Both the position numbers and the translations under genes were made by a program. From Patiria pectinifera (Eukaryota > Echinodermata > Asteroidea > Valvatida > Asterinidae): a stretch of DNA of 64,000 bases. The notes under the pieces are model-generated. The model searched no databases. It had not been told where the DNA came from and saw only the letters and a program-made list of their open reading frames with translations. Numbering within the stretch: the first letter of the stretch is position 1; each line of letters begins with the position of its first letter. This document shows positions 1-12,900 of the stretch, in pieces. The stretch is from contig CM057145.1 in assembly GCA_029964075.1 (NCBI GenBank), positions 2,418,001 to 2,482,000 on the forward strand, read 5' to 3'.

Positions 1-870
1 CATGCTTGTATCATCGAAGGCACAATTCCCCCAAATATTTTCCCTATCTGCCCCACTACATGCTGCAAACCTCCCATTCATTTGGCCGACTATTATCCGG
101 CATCTAATTTCAAACGCGGAATAACCTTGGCTCATTACGGAAACCACGTAATTTTACACGTTAACAGTGTGTTGTGTGATTTCAGAGGAAATAAATGTTT
201 CCATCAATGAATGTCAGACGTCTCCTTAGCAAAAGAAAAAAAAAAACTTCTGCAAATCAATTCTGGAGACAATCGAAAGACTTACATGTCACCGAACGTA
301 GCATTTGTTATGTATACGTGTTTTGGTAACCAATTAACTTATAAGTATGAAATGGACGCGCTAATACTGTGTTGATCATCCCAAAAGATCACGCGAGCAG
401 CGAGGAAAAAGTTTCAGTTTGAACAAAAAGTTCACCAGCTGCCGTAGAGTTTGCTATTTTTTTCAAATCATTTCTTATGACTGACAGGTTTTTAAAAAAA
501 TGATAACAGGTAACAAGAAGTGTGGGCGCAGCAAATTTCGTTTTAAATGTACATACAAACCACCGATCCGATGTTTATTTCAATTATTTGCTGTTCAATC
601 ATAAACATTGACACAAATACGCACGGAGAGACAAAGAGCTATAACTCAGCTTTAAAACTGAAATTAAGCACGACTGAACATATGCAGATGGTTTGTTCGA
701 AAGCTCTATTTACCGAGCACGTGGGCAACGTCAAACCAATATTTGTCATTTACTTTTTGGTCGAGTTTCCAAACAAGCAAGGGACATGCAAGGTGGAAAC
801 AAAGGGTTTGAATCAAACCAAAAGTACACAATGTTGCTCGAACGTTCGTGACAAACTGTGCCAGAAATCT
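1..870. other. Upstream region of the LDLa gene, no gene seen
   Basis: AT-rich sequence with no coding signature. The first 30 bases resemble 56636-56670 (shared cttgtatcatc...gacacaat), so the window begins inside a dispersed repeat. An open frame at 547-900 has no recognisable domain and ends just before the putative 5' UTR. Confidence 0.4.
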
Positions 871-876
871 TATAAA
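871..876 (+). promoter_or_regulatory. TATA-box-like site for the LDLa gene
   Basis: TATAAA lies 79 bases upstream of the chosen ATG at 950, which fits a transcription start near 900 and a short 5' UTR. No other core-promoter motif is convincing, and the element is weakly supported alone. Confidence 0.35.
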
Positions 877-949
877 TGTGAGTGGATTGCCGGTGTCTGA
901 TACCAAGCCACATCTCGACAGACCTGACAGAATCTCGACAGAACTCATC

Positions 950-3900
950 ATGCAAGCTACACGCCTAGTCTTCGCTCTGCTCTTCGGAGCTCTGCTGATT
1001 GGTAAGTTGCCAACATCTATGGTTTTGTGTTAGGTACTGTGGCCTCGTGGTTACGGGCATCGGATTTGTGGTCTGCGGGTAATTCGGCAGGTTGGGGGTT
1101 CGAGTCCAGCGTGGGGTCATGGTGCGTGTGCCCTTGGGCACGGCACTTTATTACTCATTGCTTCTCTCCACCCAGGAGTATATGGGTACCTGTAGAGATG
1201 GTTATTGTGGTTGCTTTACCTTCCTTGCGCCTTACAGGCAGCATCGAAGGTAAAGCATCGAGGGTTTTTGCCCGTTGAAACAGGGAAAATAATAATTATA
1301 AAGCGCTTTGATACCCCGTTGCGGCGAGAAAGCGTTATATAAATGCCTGCTATTATACGTGTAATGGTATCATTAAGGAGACACGTTATCGTAATTTCTT
1401 CACACGATGGGAGACATCAGTCATTAGGGAGACATTTTCATATCTCCCTTATGTCACAGCCCCCTTTTAGACGCACAATTTTACCGTCGCAAATATGTTA
1501 TATTTGTTACTCGTGGTCTAATTTGTAAACATACCGAAATTCATGGGAAAAGGACGGGGGAATATTGGGTTAGGGCACAATTTAGTTTGAAAAATTGTGT
1601 GCACAAGTCTATGGGGATGTCTCCGAAATGTCCAATCCAGGGTAATTATTATTATTACTATTATTACTATAGTTTACAAAAGGTTGCTTACTACATACCT
1701 CGTACAGGTTTCGGCTTAATACCTTGCACAGTGATGAGGAAAGGGCAATCTTCTTCCATTCACTAGGGTATATTGAGTTTGAACGTTTCATGTTATTTCA
1801 AGCACACTTTCTTCCTTGCGTGTTATGCGCATGGACCAAAAAATCTCGTAATACGGACGTTTGTGAACTCATTTTAGTGTGTCTTCAATTATTTTGTTAG
1901 AGTTGTGCTGTCCAGGATGCCAGGTATTAATAATTTCTTTTTGCAGCCTCAAATATAGCTCAGGTTACTTGTGTGCATTTTTTTACAACGAATTATTAAT
2001 AAAGGAATAAATATGTGCTTGGCCAGTTTTAAACAAGTACATTTAAAACTGGCGCAGGGGCCTAGGCGTTGATAATGACCCAAGTAGAAGGCAAGGGACT
2101 TTCTAAATATAGACTCAGTGGTAGCATTGCGCATACCTATAGTGAACGTTTAACAATAATATGGTAAAAGGGACCAGATTTCATAGGAGTCTAAATTGCA
2201 TGCGGCAAAAAGTATTTCAAACCAGCTGTCCTTGGTTTTATCAACCGTTGAAAAACACCCACGTGAATGGCTTTCGACCAGTAGGCTAGATAATCATTTG
2301 AAGTTTGAATCAAATAAAGATCGAAAATAAGACTATTTTTTAATTTTTTTATTTCTATGACGTTTGTCTTTGTGTATGTAGTATTACTTGCTTGACCTTG
2401 TCTCTCGTGTTGTGAAGATTATTCCTTAAAAAAAAAGGTCATTTACAATTGACGAGACATCATTAAATAGTCTGTCTAAATTCCAAAGAGTGAAATTAGG
2501 GACGAGACGTTTTCGAGTGAAAATCATCTCATTTTCGATTGAAATAGTCTGAAAAAAGAACCACTTCAGTCAAAGCCCGCGTGAGAACACGATCTTTACA
2601 ATTGTAAAAAAATCACTCAAAAACGTCTAGTCCCTAGTTTCCCACTGTGGGAGTGAATCTTTACTCGAATGGAGTGAATTTTCACTCTTCGGAATTTAGA
2701 GACTCGTTTTTGCCGTTCAGTATCGACATCGAATTTCACCTCATAAGCTGTTTAAAAAGTGAACAGTAAAATTGCAAACGCTTTTACTTTTCTGACAACG
2801 TAATACACACGAGCAAAGGCGTAAATCAGAGTCCGCGAGTGGGGGATTTTCGGATGAGCAAAATCCTAAAAATGCCAAGCCATCGAAATTCCAAAAGCGG
2901 GGAGGGGGACATTTTTGTGTCTCACTGGGATGTATCCTCCCCATCCCCCTCCCCCTCCCTATCCCCACCCCACACGAGATAAATAATTCACCACAGCTTT
3001 GTCGGGCAAATTTAGCATTTCATAACTGGTTCGTCAGATGATTACAAATATAAATCGGTGAAATTGTAAATAAGCTGAACATTTAAGTTAATATTGTCAT
3101 TACGCTACAGGAGTATGCATGGCCAAACCATCAAAGAAGGCACTCAAGTTGCAGCAAACCCGCCAAGGTAACATTTCTTACGTCGTTAATTTCATTAAAA
3201 TATATGTACATGTATAACATGACGGGTCTTATATTTTTTTCTATTTTCTCTTTGAACATGAATATGCCCAGTCAGGGCGGTGAGTAAAACAAATGAAACA
3301 CAAATGTCGGCATTACTGTTTTAGTGACGTTCTGCATGTAGCACTTTCAAAATCTAGAATATGAAAGCTCAATTCATAAGCTTTCTTTTCGTACAAGAAT
3401 CGTTCAAATCACTTATGCAGTCTTCAAGTGACGGAATCATAAAAAACAACCACCGATTTAAAGTTCTGTCCACTTATCACAAAAAAGATGTGCGTTATTT
3501 GGGCAAAGCGAGCACAACTCACACATATCCTTATTTGATTTGTTTTCGTTTTGCGGAAAGAACACTAACCTTATTGTGATCCGTGGACAGAACTTTGAAA
3601 CGGTGGGGGTGTTTATAATACCGTAACTTGAAAATTACACAAGTGACTTGAATGATTCGTGTACTAAAAGAAAGCTTATGAAATGGGCTTTCATATCCTA
3701 GCTTTTGAAGGTGCTACATGCAGAACTTTACTAAAACAATGGTCCCGACATTTGGGTTTCGTTTTTAGGCTCATCCTGTAGAATGCTCATACTCCATTTT
3801 AAATTTCATAAATTGTAGAATGTGCACTTGAATTGGTTTAGGTATACCCTGCAGTAGTGGTGATTACGTCTGCAACGATGGTACCTGCATCTTCAGTTTC

Positions 3901-6900
3901 TGGGAGTGTGATGGTTGGGATGACTGCAGTGGAGGCGAGGACGAAGCCAACTGCCCAAGTTCAAGTAAGAATCAAGTAAACTTTTGTCAGCATGGGCCGG
4001 CCCAGCCGGCGAAAAGAGTGTAACTTCGATTTTGACCTTTTTTGAGATAAAGTCACGCTTGGGGCTATGGGGGCGCTGTTTCCATTTAACGAACCCTCAA
4101 GTCCACAAGGCCTTCCGTTTAGAATATAGCAGGGCGTACTCCTGCAAGAAATAGGCTCGTTGGATTCAGTTTCTTCAGTACATTGTGATACAACCTGGGA
4201 TGTATATTAAGAAACACCCTGTTTTTTTGCCAGATGTGACAAGATGTGAAACGGCAAAAGGGCGTAACTATAACATATACACCGTTTTGCCGTGCTATAA
4301 GGCAGTATGTTATACGCATCGTAGAGGTGCAATAATAGTGCATTTGAATATGCTTTTCAAGGTACATCCTTTTTACCAAAACATTCCTTTTAATTATGTT
4401 GGTGATACTTTATGGTAACAATGGTGTAATTGGTTTCAAAATACCTCGATCAAAAACTCACTAGACAAGAAACTTAAATGTCTGCTGTGGTAGGAACTAG
4501 ATTGAATTCCTGGTAACATAGAAGGAAAAAGAAGACTTTGAACTTTGACACTGATTTTTCTGGAATGCGGTTGTTGTTGTTTTCAAGATACACTCTTTTG
4601 CCTTCACGGGGCCGGCTATAGGCCTATCGTCGATTGCCTGTGTTAGTTACATATGGTGAACATGCAAGTAATGCCACTGTTGAAGTGAATACCGCCAAAA
4701 CAAAAAGCCACACTCATTGGATGGGTCATAATTTTGAATCTGATCGTCTTAATATAACGTCATTTATATAGACCTTTTGGGATTTTTTTTTCGAGCTACA
4801 TTTTGCAATTGGTACCCTGTTTGCAAAAGAATGCAAATCGTCCAAGCTTGACAACGGTTTATGAACAATGATGCAGTTTGAAAAGATGCAAATTTAAAGA
4901 TTACGCGAGGAGAAATTACTACGCGCAAACACACATGCCCGTTATTGGGACAATGAAATTCTGACTCACTGGTGGTCTTGCGCATGCCTACGTGAGGATT
5001 GTGAACGTTCAACGAATAATATGGCACTTGCTTCGGATTTCGTGGGAGTCCAAGTTTAATGAGACGCTGGAAAAGGGTTTAACAAAAGAAAGCCGTTCTT
5101 TATCAACCGTTTAAAACCGGCCACGCGACGGGCTCTTGACCAATAGGAAAAGGTAAACTATTTATGAATTAATACATGACCCGCATTTGATGAATATCTG
5201 ATTCGTTCTTGTTTCTGGATTCAGGTGCAGGCTGCTCCTCATACGATTTCACCTGCAACGATGGATCATGCATCCCCGGCTATTGGCAGTGTGACGGTTG
5301 GGATGACTGCAGTGGAGGCGAGGACGAAGCCAACTGCCCTAGTGCAAGTAAGAATCAAGTAAACTTTTGTCAGCATGGGCCGGCCCAGCCGGCGAAAAGA
5401 GTGTAACTTCGATTTGGACCTTTTTTGAGATAAGGCCAAAAAAAAAAATTATGTCGGTCTCTGGTCAGCGCGCGCGTCGATTTTAATCATGCACGTCGAT
5501 CGTTTTTTTCTCCAAAATGTTCCGCGGTAGCTCCAACAGCGCCCTCTATTTCCGCACCTCCTCATTTTTTTATTTTAACCAAAGAGCACCAAGGAATGGG
5601 AAAGTGCACCAAGGCAAATGATTGAAAGCACCAAGGCAAATTATGGAGGACACCAATGTACATGAGGACACCAAAAAAGCAAAATAGTACCCACCTTGTC
5701 TGTACAATCCAAGCTTGAAGAAAAAAAAAGAAGAAGAAAAAAAGCCGCGTGGCCGCGTCAATTCCGAATCTTTGGTCTGACCAGAGACCGAATATATATA
5801 TATATATTTTTTGGCCTAAAGTCACGCTTGGGGCTATGGGTGCGCTGTTTCCATTTAACGAACCCTCAAGTCCACAAGGCCTTCCGTTTAGAATATGGCA
5901 GGGCGTACTCCTGCAAGAAATAGGCTCGTTGGATTCAGTTTCTTCAGTATACTGTGATACAACCTGGGATGTATATTAAGAAACACCCTGTTTTTTTGCC
6001 AGATGTGACAAGATGTGAAACGGCAAGAGGGCGTAACTATAACATATACACCGTTTTGCCATGCTATAAGGCAGTATGTTATACGCATCGTAGAGGTGCA
6101 ATAATAGTGCATTTGAATATGCTTTTCAAGGTACATCCTTTTCACCCAAACATTCCGTATTTAATGAATATCTGATTCGTTCTTGTTTCTGGATTCAGGT
6201 GCAGGCTGTTCCTCATACGATTTCACCTGCAACGATGGATCATGCATCCCTGGCTATTGGCAATGTGACAACTGGGATGACTGCAGCGGTGGAGAAGATG
6301 AGGCCGGTTGCAGTAAGTGTCAATAACTGTGGAACTACCCTGGCCAAGATTTACAAATAAATGTCACCAACAGTAATCCACTATAAATGTTAAAACCACC
6401 AAGTGACCTCGCAGCCTCTTCACAGTTCGTAGTATTTTTTGTTTGTTTTAACCGCAAATGCAAAGAATAGTGGCTTTAATCACATATCCTCTACACAAGG
6501 ATAAACGACTCATCTCAGCTTGTGTATAAAATGTGCGGAATTGTTTGCCTACATATGCGTGATATGCCGCGTCCGCGCATAGAACAACACATAGAACATG
6601 AAGAACCATGCGCGCGCCATGATCGCCGACAGCTGAGCCTCGACTCCATGGGCGCGTGCGCGTTCCTTACACTAACCCCTGGCTGTGATGATGACGTAAA
6701 TGACGCTGATTGGCTATTCACAGCGTACTGCGCGTGCATTTCGAAGATTGAACACCGGGCGCGCCCATAATGCGCTCGCGTGCTTTGCACGTAACGTCAC
6801 GTACGAAAAACAAAATGTTATTCAAAAGTCGCGATGCCTGTACGATATGGATTATGGCAGCCTCGTTTGTCGCAAAAAAACCCCCTGTATCTGTGGTTGT

Positions 6901-9900
6901 AAAGGCACGAAAGGGGTCTGTACATTTAATACAAATCGTTGCTAAATAACACAACGTCCAAACGTTGTGTTTGAAAGGATTGATTCTTCAAAATCACAAC
7001 TTTTAACATGTTGGCGTCGGCACGTAAAACGGATAAACTGCGGCCTAATTATAATGTGCCATATTTTGACACATTTAAATTACACAATTCCAGGGGTTAA
7101 GATCGCGCAAGGCATGATGGGAAACAACATGGCGAAGCAGGATCGTACCCATGGGGAACGAGGTTGCCGACAGCTGGCATCCTGCGAGAAATTGGACCAA
7201 TGAAAGACTGAAGTCGTGCGCCGAGTCTAGTGCACTGAAAGAGTTTAAAGTGTTTCCCCCTTGTTCTTGTCTCCAAATATGTGTTATGTGATTATTAACT
7301 CTTCATTGACAGAACTACTGTTCGTAACAGGAAGAAATTAAATGTCATTTATCGTACGTGACTGATAAATGTTTCACTATCATTGAATGCCACCGTTCTG
7401 GCCTCCTATATGTCTTTTTATAGTTATACCTACAAAATGATTAACTATGTAATTTCTAAAGAAGATAAAAATGTCAACAGTCGGTTCAGGTTTTTTTTTT
7501 AAGGCGCGGTTTTTTTTTTTAGGCAAACCTAATCCAATCACCTTTTAAAAAGGGACGTCTTTTTCTTTTCGTTGTCCGTATCCGCTCTGTTCACAAGCAC
7601 CCCTCACCGGCAAAGGAAGTACAGTTGGGGTGACAGACCGACGCCATTGCCTGACTGCAATGCGTTTGACGCGAAGCGCGGCCACGGCGCGCGTGTAAAT
7701 AGTACAAATCCCCCGGTGTGCGTGCGTCACACAAAAGGAACGCGTTCAAACGGTGCGCGTCAACCAGCGAAATGTCCCGCCCATGGGATGTCGTTGCTAG
7801 GTGTAAGGGCGCCCTCTTTTGGTAGCGCACGGAGCTCATACCAATTGAAAAGCTGTCATTACTATACCTAGGGTATATATATATTTTTTACTTGGGTTTG
7901 CTTGAAATGACTAGATGGTGCCGCACATCTTGCAATATAACACAATAGTGTATTGTTTATTTCCTAAGACTTAAGATGCTCTCTACATGAGGGGTTTCAA
8001 TTAATTTTCAGCCCACTTGCTTAAAGTTGAGCTTAAATGCAGTGTTGTAGTCGAGTACTTTTTTCAGAGTACATATACCGAGTACTGCCGAACACCAAGG
8101 TTACCGAGTATGAGTACGAGTACTTGTATTCCGAGTACTAACACGAGTACGAGTACTTCTATTTCCGAATACGGCCATACGGCAAAATGGTTCATTGTTT
8201 GTAATTGACCCAGTCCCATGGGATATATTGACCTACTCACGGCTTTGTTTGTCCGGAATGATTTCCGTCATTTGGAGTATACGAGTACTTTAACATTCGA
8301 GTACGAGTACGAGAAGGTGTACTCTAAAAGTACTCGAGTAGTACTCGAGTACGAATCCCGAGTACGAGTACCACAACACTGCTTAAATGTATGTTAATAA
8401 GAAATGCCTTTGTCTGTGTATTTTTATTTTATTTTCTTAAGCCTGCGATGGATACACCTGTAACGATGGAGATTGCATCCCCAGTTATTGGGAGTGTGAC
8501 GGTTGGGATGATTGCGATGGTGGAGAAGACGAGGCCAACTGCCGTAAGTTTCTTTCCGAAGTTGCAAATTTAAAGAGTACGCCAGTCAAGTGCAGTTCGC
8601 TGCGTACAATTGTGACACTGCCAGAAGCTTGTATGCTTGTATGCATGGGAGCACCATAGAGCTATATAAAATTACTAGAGCGCTAACCGTCGTGTACAAA
8701 GTAATGCCTGCTGGGCGCATCCATGTTGGTGCACAAACCTATGGAGACCTAGACATTTTGTACGGCTTATATACGGCTATTTGGATATCTGCGTTTGTAT
8801 TCCATACCGGTGCGTTATCGAGGCCAATACGCCGAAAACCAAAACGCACGATCAGCAAATGAGCGTGTCATTTTGCTCTACGCAAACAGCGCAACGCGTG
8901 CGCGTATTCGCTGCACTGAGATGATTTTTGCCGTCGCGTTTTTTTGAACCGTCAATGACGCGCTTAAGTTGTTTGCGTGTTTTCTACTTGCGCGTTGCAT
9001 GTAGAGTACACTTTCAAAATTCAGTCCATCTAATTTCATTATCTTCTACAAACACGCACATGAATTCAAAATGTCTGCGCCCAGGACGGCTTCAAAGCGT
9101 CTCCGCGCGGAGAATGGCGAGTTAGCACTCTAGTAATTTAATATAGCTCTATGGGGAGCACATAACATTGAATTACCCGCGCTTTGTTCGGGCACTGTGC
9201 AGTTGATAGTGGCCAATTAATTACGGGCACGTGTCTTGGCGCTTAAGCAATTTCTCCTCGCGTATCTCTGAAATTACAACTTTTTAAACAGCATTTTTCC
9301 CCCTTTTCTCGGTGTGAGATTGTCTTTGTCTCGTATCAGGAGGAGAGATATCGTTTTGTACATTATAGTTGCACTACAAATATCAAGTAAAATAGTTTGT
9401 AAAATCGTTGTGCTCAGCTTTCAACTGAAAAAAACACAAACACCAGTCGATGTATAGTTCAAAGTTACTTTGACTAACATTTTAGAGGACCACCATTTAT
9501 CGTATATTCACAATGGCCAAATTATCTGCCATTGTATAAATTGATGTAACAAGGCGGTTTTGTGGCTTTCTTAACCATAAAAAATGACTTCAATGCCTCC
9601 TTTCAATATACTGCACATTTCTTCTCACCTTACAAGACAGGGTTTAAGTGGGTTTAGTGAATTGAAATAGTATACGTTATCATTTGTGATAAACCAAATG
9701 AATGTTCGACTCTTATTCCTTTCTTTACGGATTTTTTTTTCGGTATTTACGGGACGACACTGTTCGCCAATGCTGACAGCAAGACATCCATTGTGTTGTT
9801 ATCTTCAAGCAAACTTGAATCCTCGATTTTGATTGGTCGATCCATGGCAACAAGCCGTGCTACATTTAACAGTTGTTGACTGATGTGATGTGGGATATGA

Positions 9901-12900
9901 CGTTTTGAACACCCGAGGGACGCATAGCGCCCGAGGCGAAGCCGAGGGTGCTATGCGTCCCCGAGGGTGTTCAAAACGTCATATCCCACATCACATCAGT
10001 CAACAACTGTTTTGTCATACCTCTGTCTTGATGATGTGTTTTACTTGTTTTTCTAAGGGAAATTAAGGGTGGCAAACTGAAGGAATCTTTCAGTCAAAAC
10101 GTAAACATAATCTTAATGCCGCTCATCGCTGGCCGCCAAATTAAAGTAAATATCGTCTGCAAATGCACTGCTCCCTCACTGCTATACATTATATTGTGGA
10201 ACGTGAAAGTACTGCGGGGTACCAGTGAGTACAAGTATAGTCTGGTTTAAACGCGGTCCGCGCATAATGGTTTGGACTGTGGGGCGGGGACTAGTCTACA
10301 CGCATGTGATATCACAATGTGATATACAACGGGAGTGTGCCATGCATATTTATCGCCCGGTCAGGTGATCGTCCTGGGCCAATGAAAATACAGTATAAAG
10401 ATAGAGGTATGACAAATAACCATACCGCACGACCACGGTCCATACCGCACTCTGCGTATTGCGCTATTCCAAGATTCGAGCGACATTCCAGCTGCATACG
10501 CTAAGCTGCTGAATGTCCGTGTAAAGCGTGCTAGTTCCAACTGTACTGCGCGTCAAGTTTGCTTGAAGATAAATTCGTTATCGCGCTCGCGCTCGTGGAA
10601 CACGGAAAATGTAGGGCGTCTGTGTCCCACATACCACTCGGCCTTCGGCCTCGTGGTAGGTGGGACACAGACGCACTACATTATTCCGTGTTCCACTCGC
10701 GCTCGCAAGATAACTAATATTATTGTGCCGTTTTTCTACTTATGTGGGGTTTCAGTTATTTTGTGACCGATGATTTGTGTTTAGTCTCATATACTAGAAT
10801 ATACAAATGCGGACTCACTCTGTTCTTGGTTGTTGTTGTTGTTTTTTTCTTCTTAATTAAGCGTGCGGTTCTTTCGAATACACCTGTAACGATGGAAGCT
10901 GCATCCCTGATTACTGGGAGTGTGACTACATAGTTGATTGCAGTGGTGGGGAGGATGAAGCGAACTGCCGTAAGTTTCTTTCATCTTTTATTTTGTAAAG
11001 CTTTTGTTTTTACACGGAAGATTGGTTATCAATCTTGTCATCCACATGATAATAATCAAACCATATCTGATTGGAGGACCATACCATTACCACGGCAACT
11101 GAAGGGGGTCATATTCTTGGCTAATGTATTTTTAGCTGTGGAAAGCAGCTCACGAAATAATTGTGTCTCTCCGTTGGTTAGTAACAAACATCAGCACATG
11201 TTTTTTGAGTGGTCGGGCACAACCCGACCACTCTTTGGATTTGTTGCGATTAATCTTTCTTTCTCTTTTTTTCTTGACAATACTTCTCCGCGGGTTTTCT
11301 CTCAAACAGTATACGGTATGAACTTGTAACTTTCAATATATATCGAACCTCATCCGAAGTGATGCATAGTACTCTGACGTCATTATGACGAGTTACGTCA
11401 CATTAAAGATGAATTTTTCCCCATATGTTTTGTACACATTTTACAATACTCTGACGTCATGATTACGTCATCAGGTGTCAAATTACATATGATTTTATCT
11501 GAAAACGTGACCAATTACTTTCACCTATAACCCTTGAACTAAACAATCAATGATGTTTGTATTTTGTAATCAGATAGACCATTAATCGCTAAACATTTTT
11601 TGTCGTGTACGTAAACTCGCTTGACCTCTACTTCCGGGTCTACCGGAAGGTCATAGTTAGGTGAATTCAAAATGAAAACGTTAGCCTGACATCAAAACAA
11701 AGCAACATTTCTTCCAAACAGTTCAAGGTATGATTACTAAACCTTGTGTGAACTCGTGCCATGTTACGAAGATGTTATAACTTTTGTTACGTCATCATGA
11801 CGTCATCAAGTATCAAATTACAAGCGATTTAAGGGCAATTTTTGACAAAATAGTTTGCGTTATATCTTTTGATATGAAATGTCCCTATTACTCCCCGTCC
11901 TTAAGGTTCCAGACGAGTAAATAAACTTTCATTGACTCCAATAATAAAGCTCCCACTTCAGAAATTCGGGAAAAATACTCACAACTCTCCAAGGTGTTCG
12001 AGACACACATCAAACTTAAGCTTATTTCATCATCTTTCATTTTCTTTTTAATTTTCGGGGGGTTAACTGATGACTTTTAGGAGGAATTTCCATCCGAAGA
12101 TGATCACCCCTTAAAATAGTCCTGAAGCCCATCGCCATTTTGAAAAAAAACGATGCCTACACTCCATTGCAAAATAGAGCGCTTTTAGGGCCCCAATTTC
12201 ATCCAAATTGAACGGAACTACAAGCTCCCAGTCCTGTGCACGGCTTCCACCCATATTTTTTACAAACCCTCCAGTTCATGACCCACAGTATGCTCAAATA
12301 CTAAATATTTTGAGGGCATGCAAATCGTGATTTGGCCGGCGTAGGCAATTTCGGACCGATTTACTGGTCTGCAACCTTAGGGGGTTAATACCAATGTATT
12401 GCAGTCGTACAAATTTGGGTCACGATCGAGGTCACTCATTTCGCATTAGGGCTTGCACTTTACTGCACACACATTTACCATTGTGGCAAGCTGGTTGATT
12501 GTGTACATGACTGTGGAGTTGTTTACCAAGAGTCACTTTGTGGTTTGTACTGGGCATGCGCAATTAACTAGAATCAATGGGTAGAGGTTGTGGTGACCTG
12601 AGGTGTCAGGTCACCAGCTAAACAGTGTAGATGCCGCGACAGGTATGACAAAGTGAAGTAATTTAATTAAGCTGGTTCAGGGATGTTTTTCAGGGACCGA
12701 TATCGCATTTGTCCACATGCTGTTGCACTGATTTATTATGTTTTGATCACTTCAGCCAGCCCCGCCCCCTACTTTTCGTCCGAGTTTTTCTCCAACACTT
12801 GTGATTATAGCATGGGCGAGTTCCCCTGCCTGTATTCCGACGAGTGCGTCACCATGGATGACATGTGTGATGGCGAGTCCGACTGCAGCGGTGGCGAGGA

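Larger units (their letters stand above)
3842..6312 (+). repeat. Tandem duplication of LDLa exon-intron segments (exons 3-5)
   Basis: From about 3880 to 4388 (second half of exon 3 plus intron) the sequence is nearly identical to 5294-6150 (second half of exon 4 plus intron) once the MITE at 5434-5816 is removed. The first half of exon 4 and its upstream intron (5186-5293) match the first half of exon 5 and its flank (about 6163-6265). Exon 4 is therefore a hybrid of exon 5 (5' part) and exon 3 (3' part). The first intron copy also carries about 800 bases (about 4389-5185) that the second lacks. Confidence 0.85.

Noticed and set aside
547-900. 117-codon open frame upstream of the LDLa gene
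   Set aside because: No domain or signal peptide, and it overlaps the probable TATA box and 5' UTR.
4119-4418. Repeated small frames at 4119-4418 and 5888-6175 on both strands
   Set aside because: They recur only because the intron is duplicated; they lie between good LDLa exons and have no domain.
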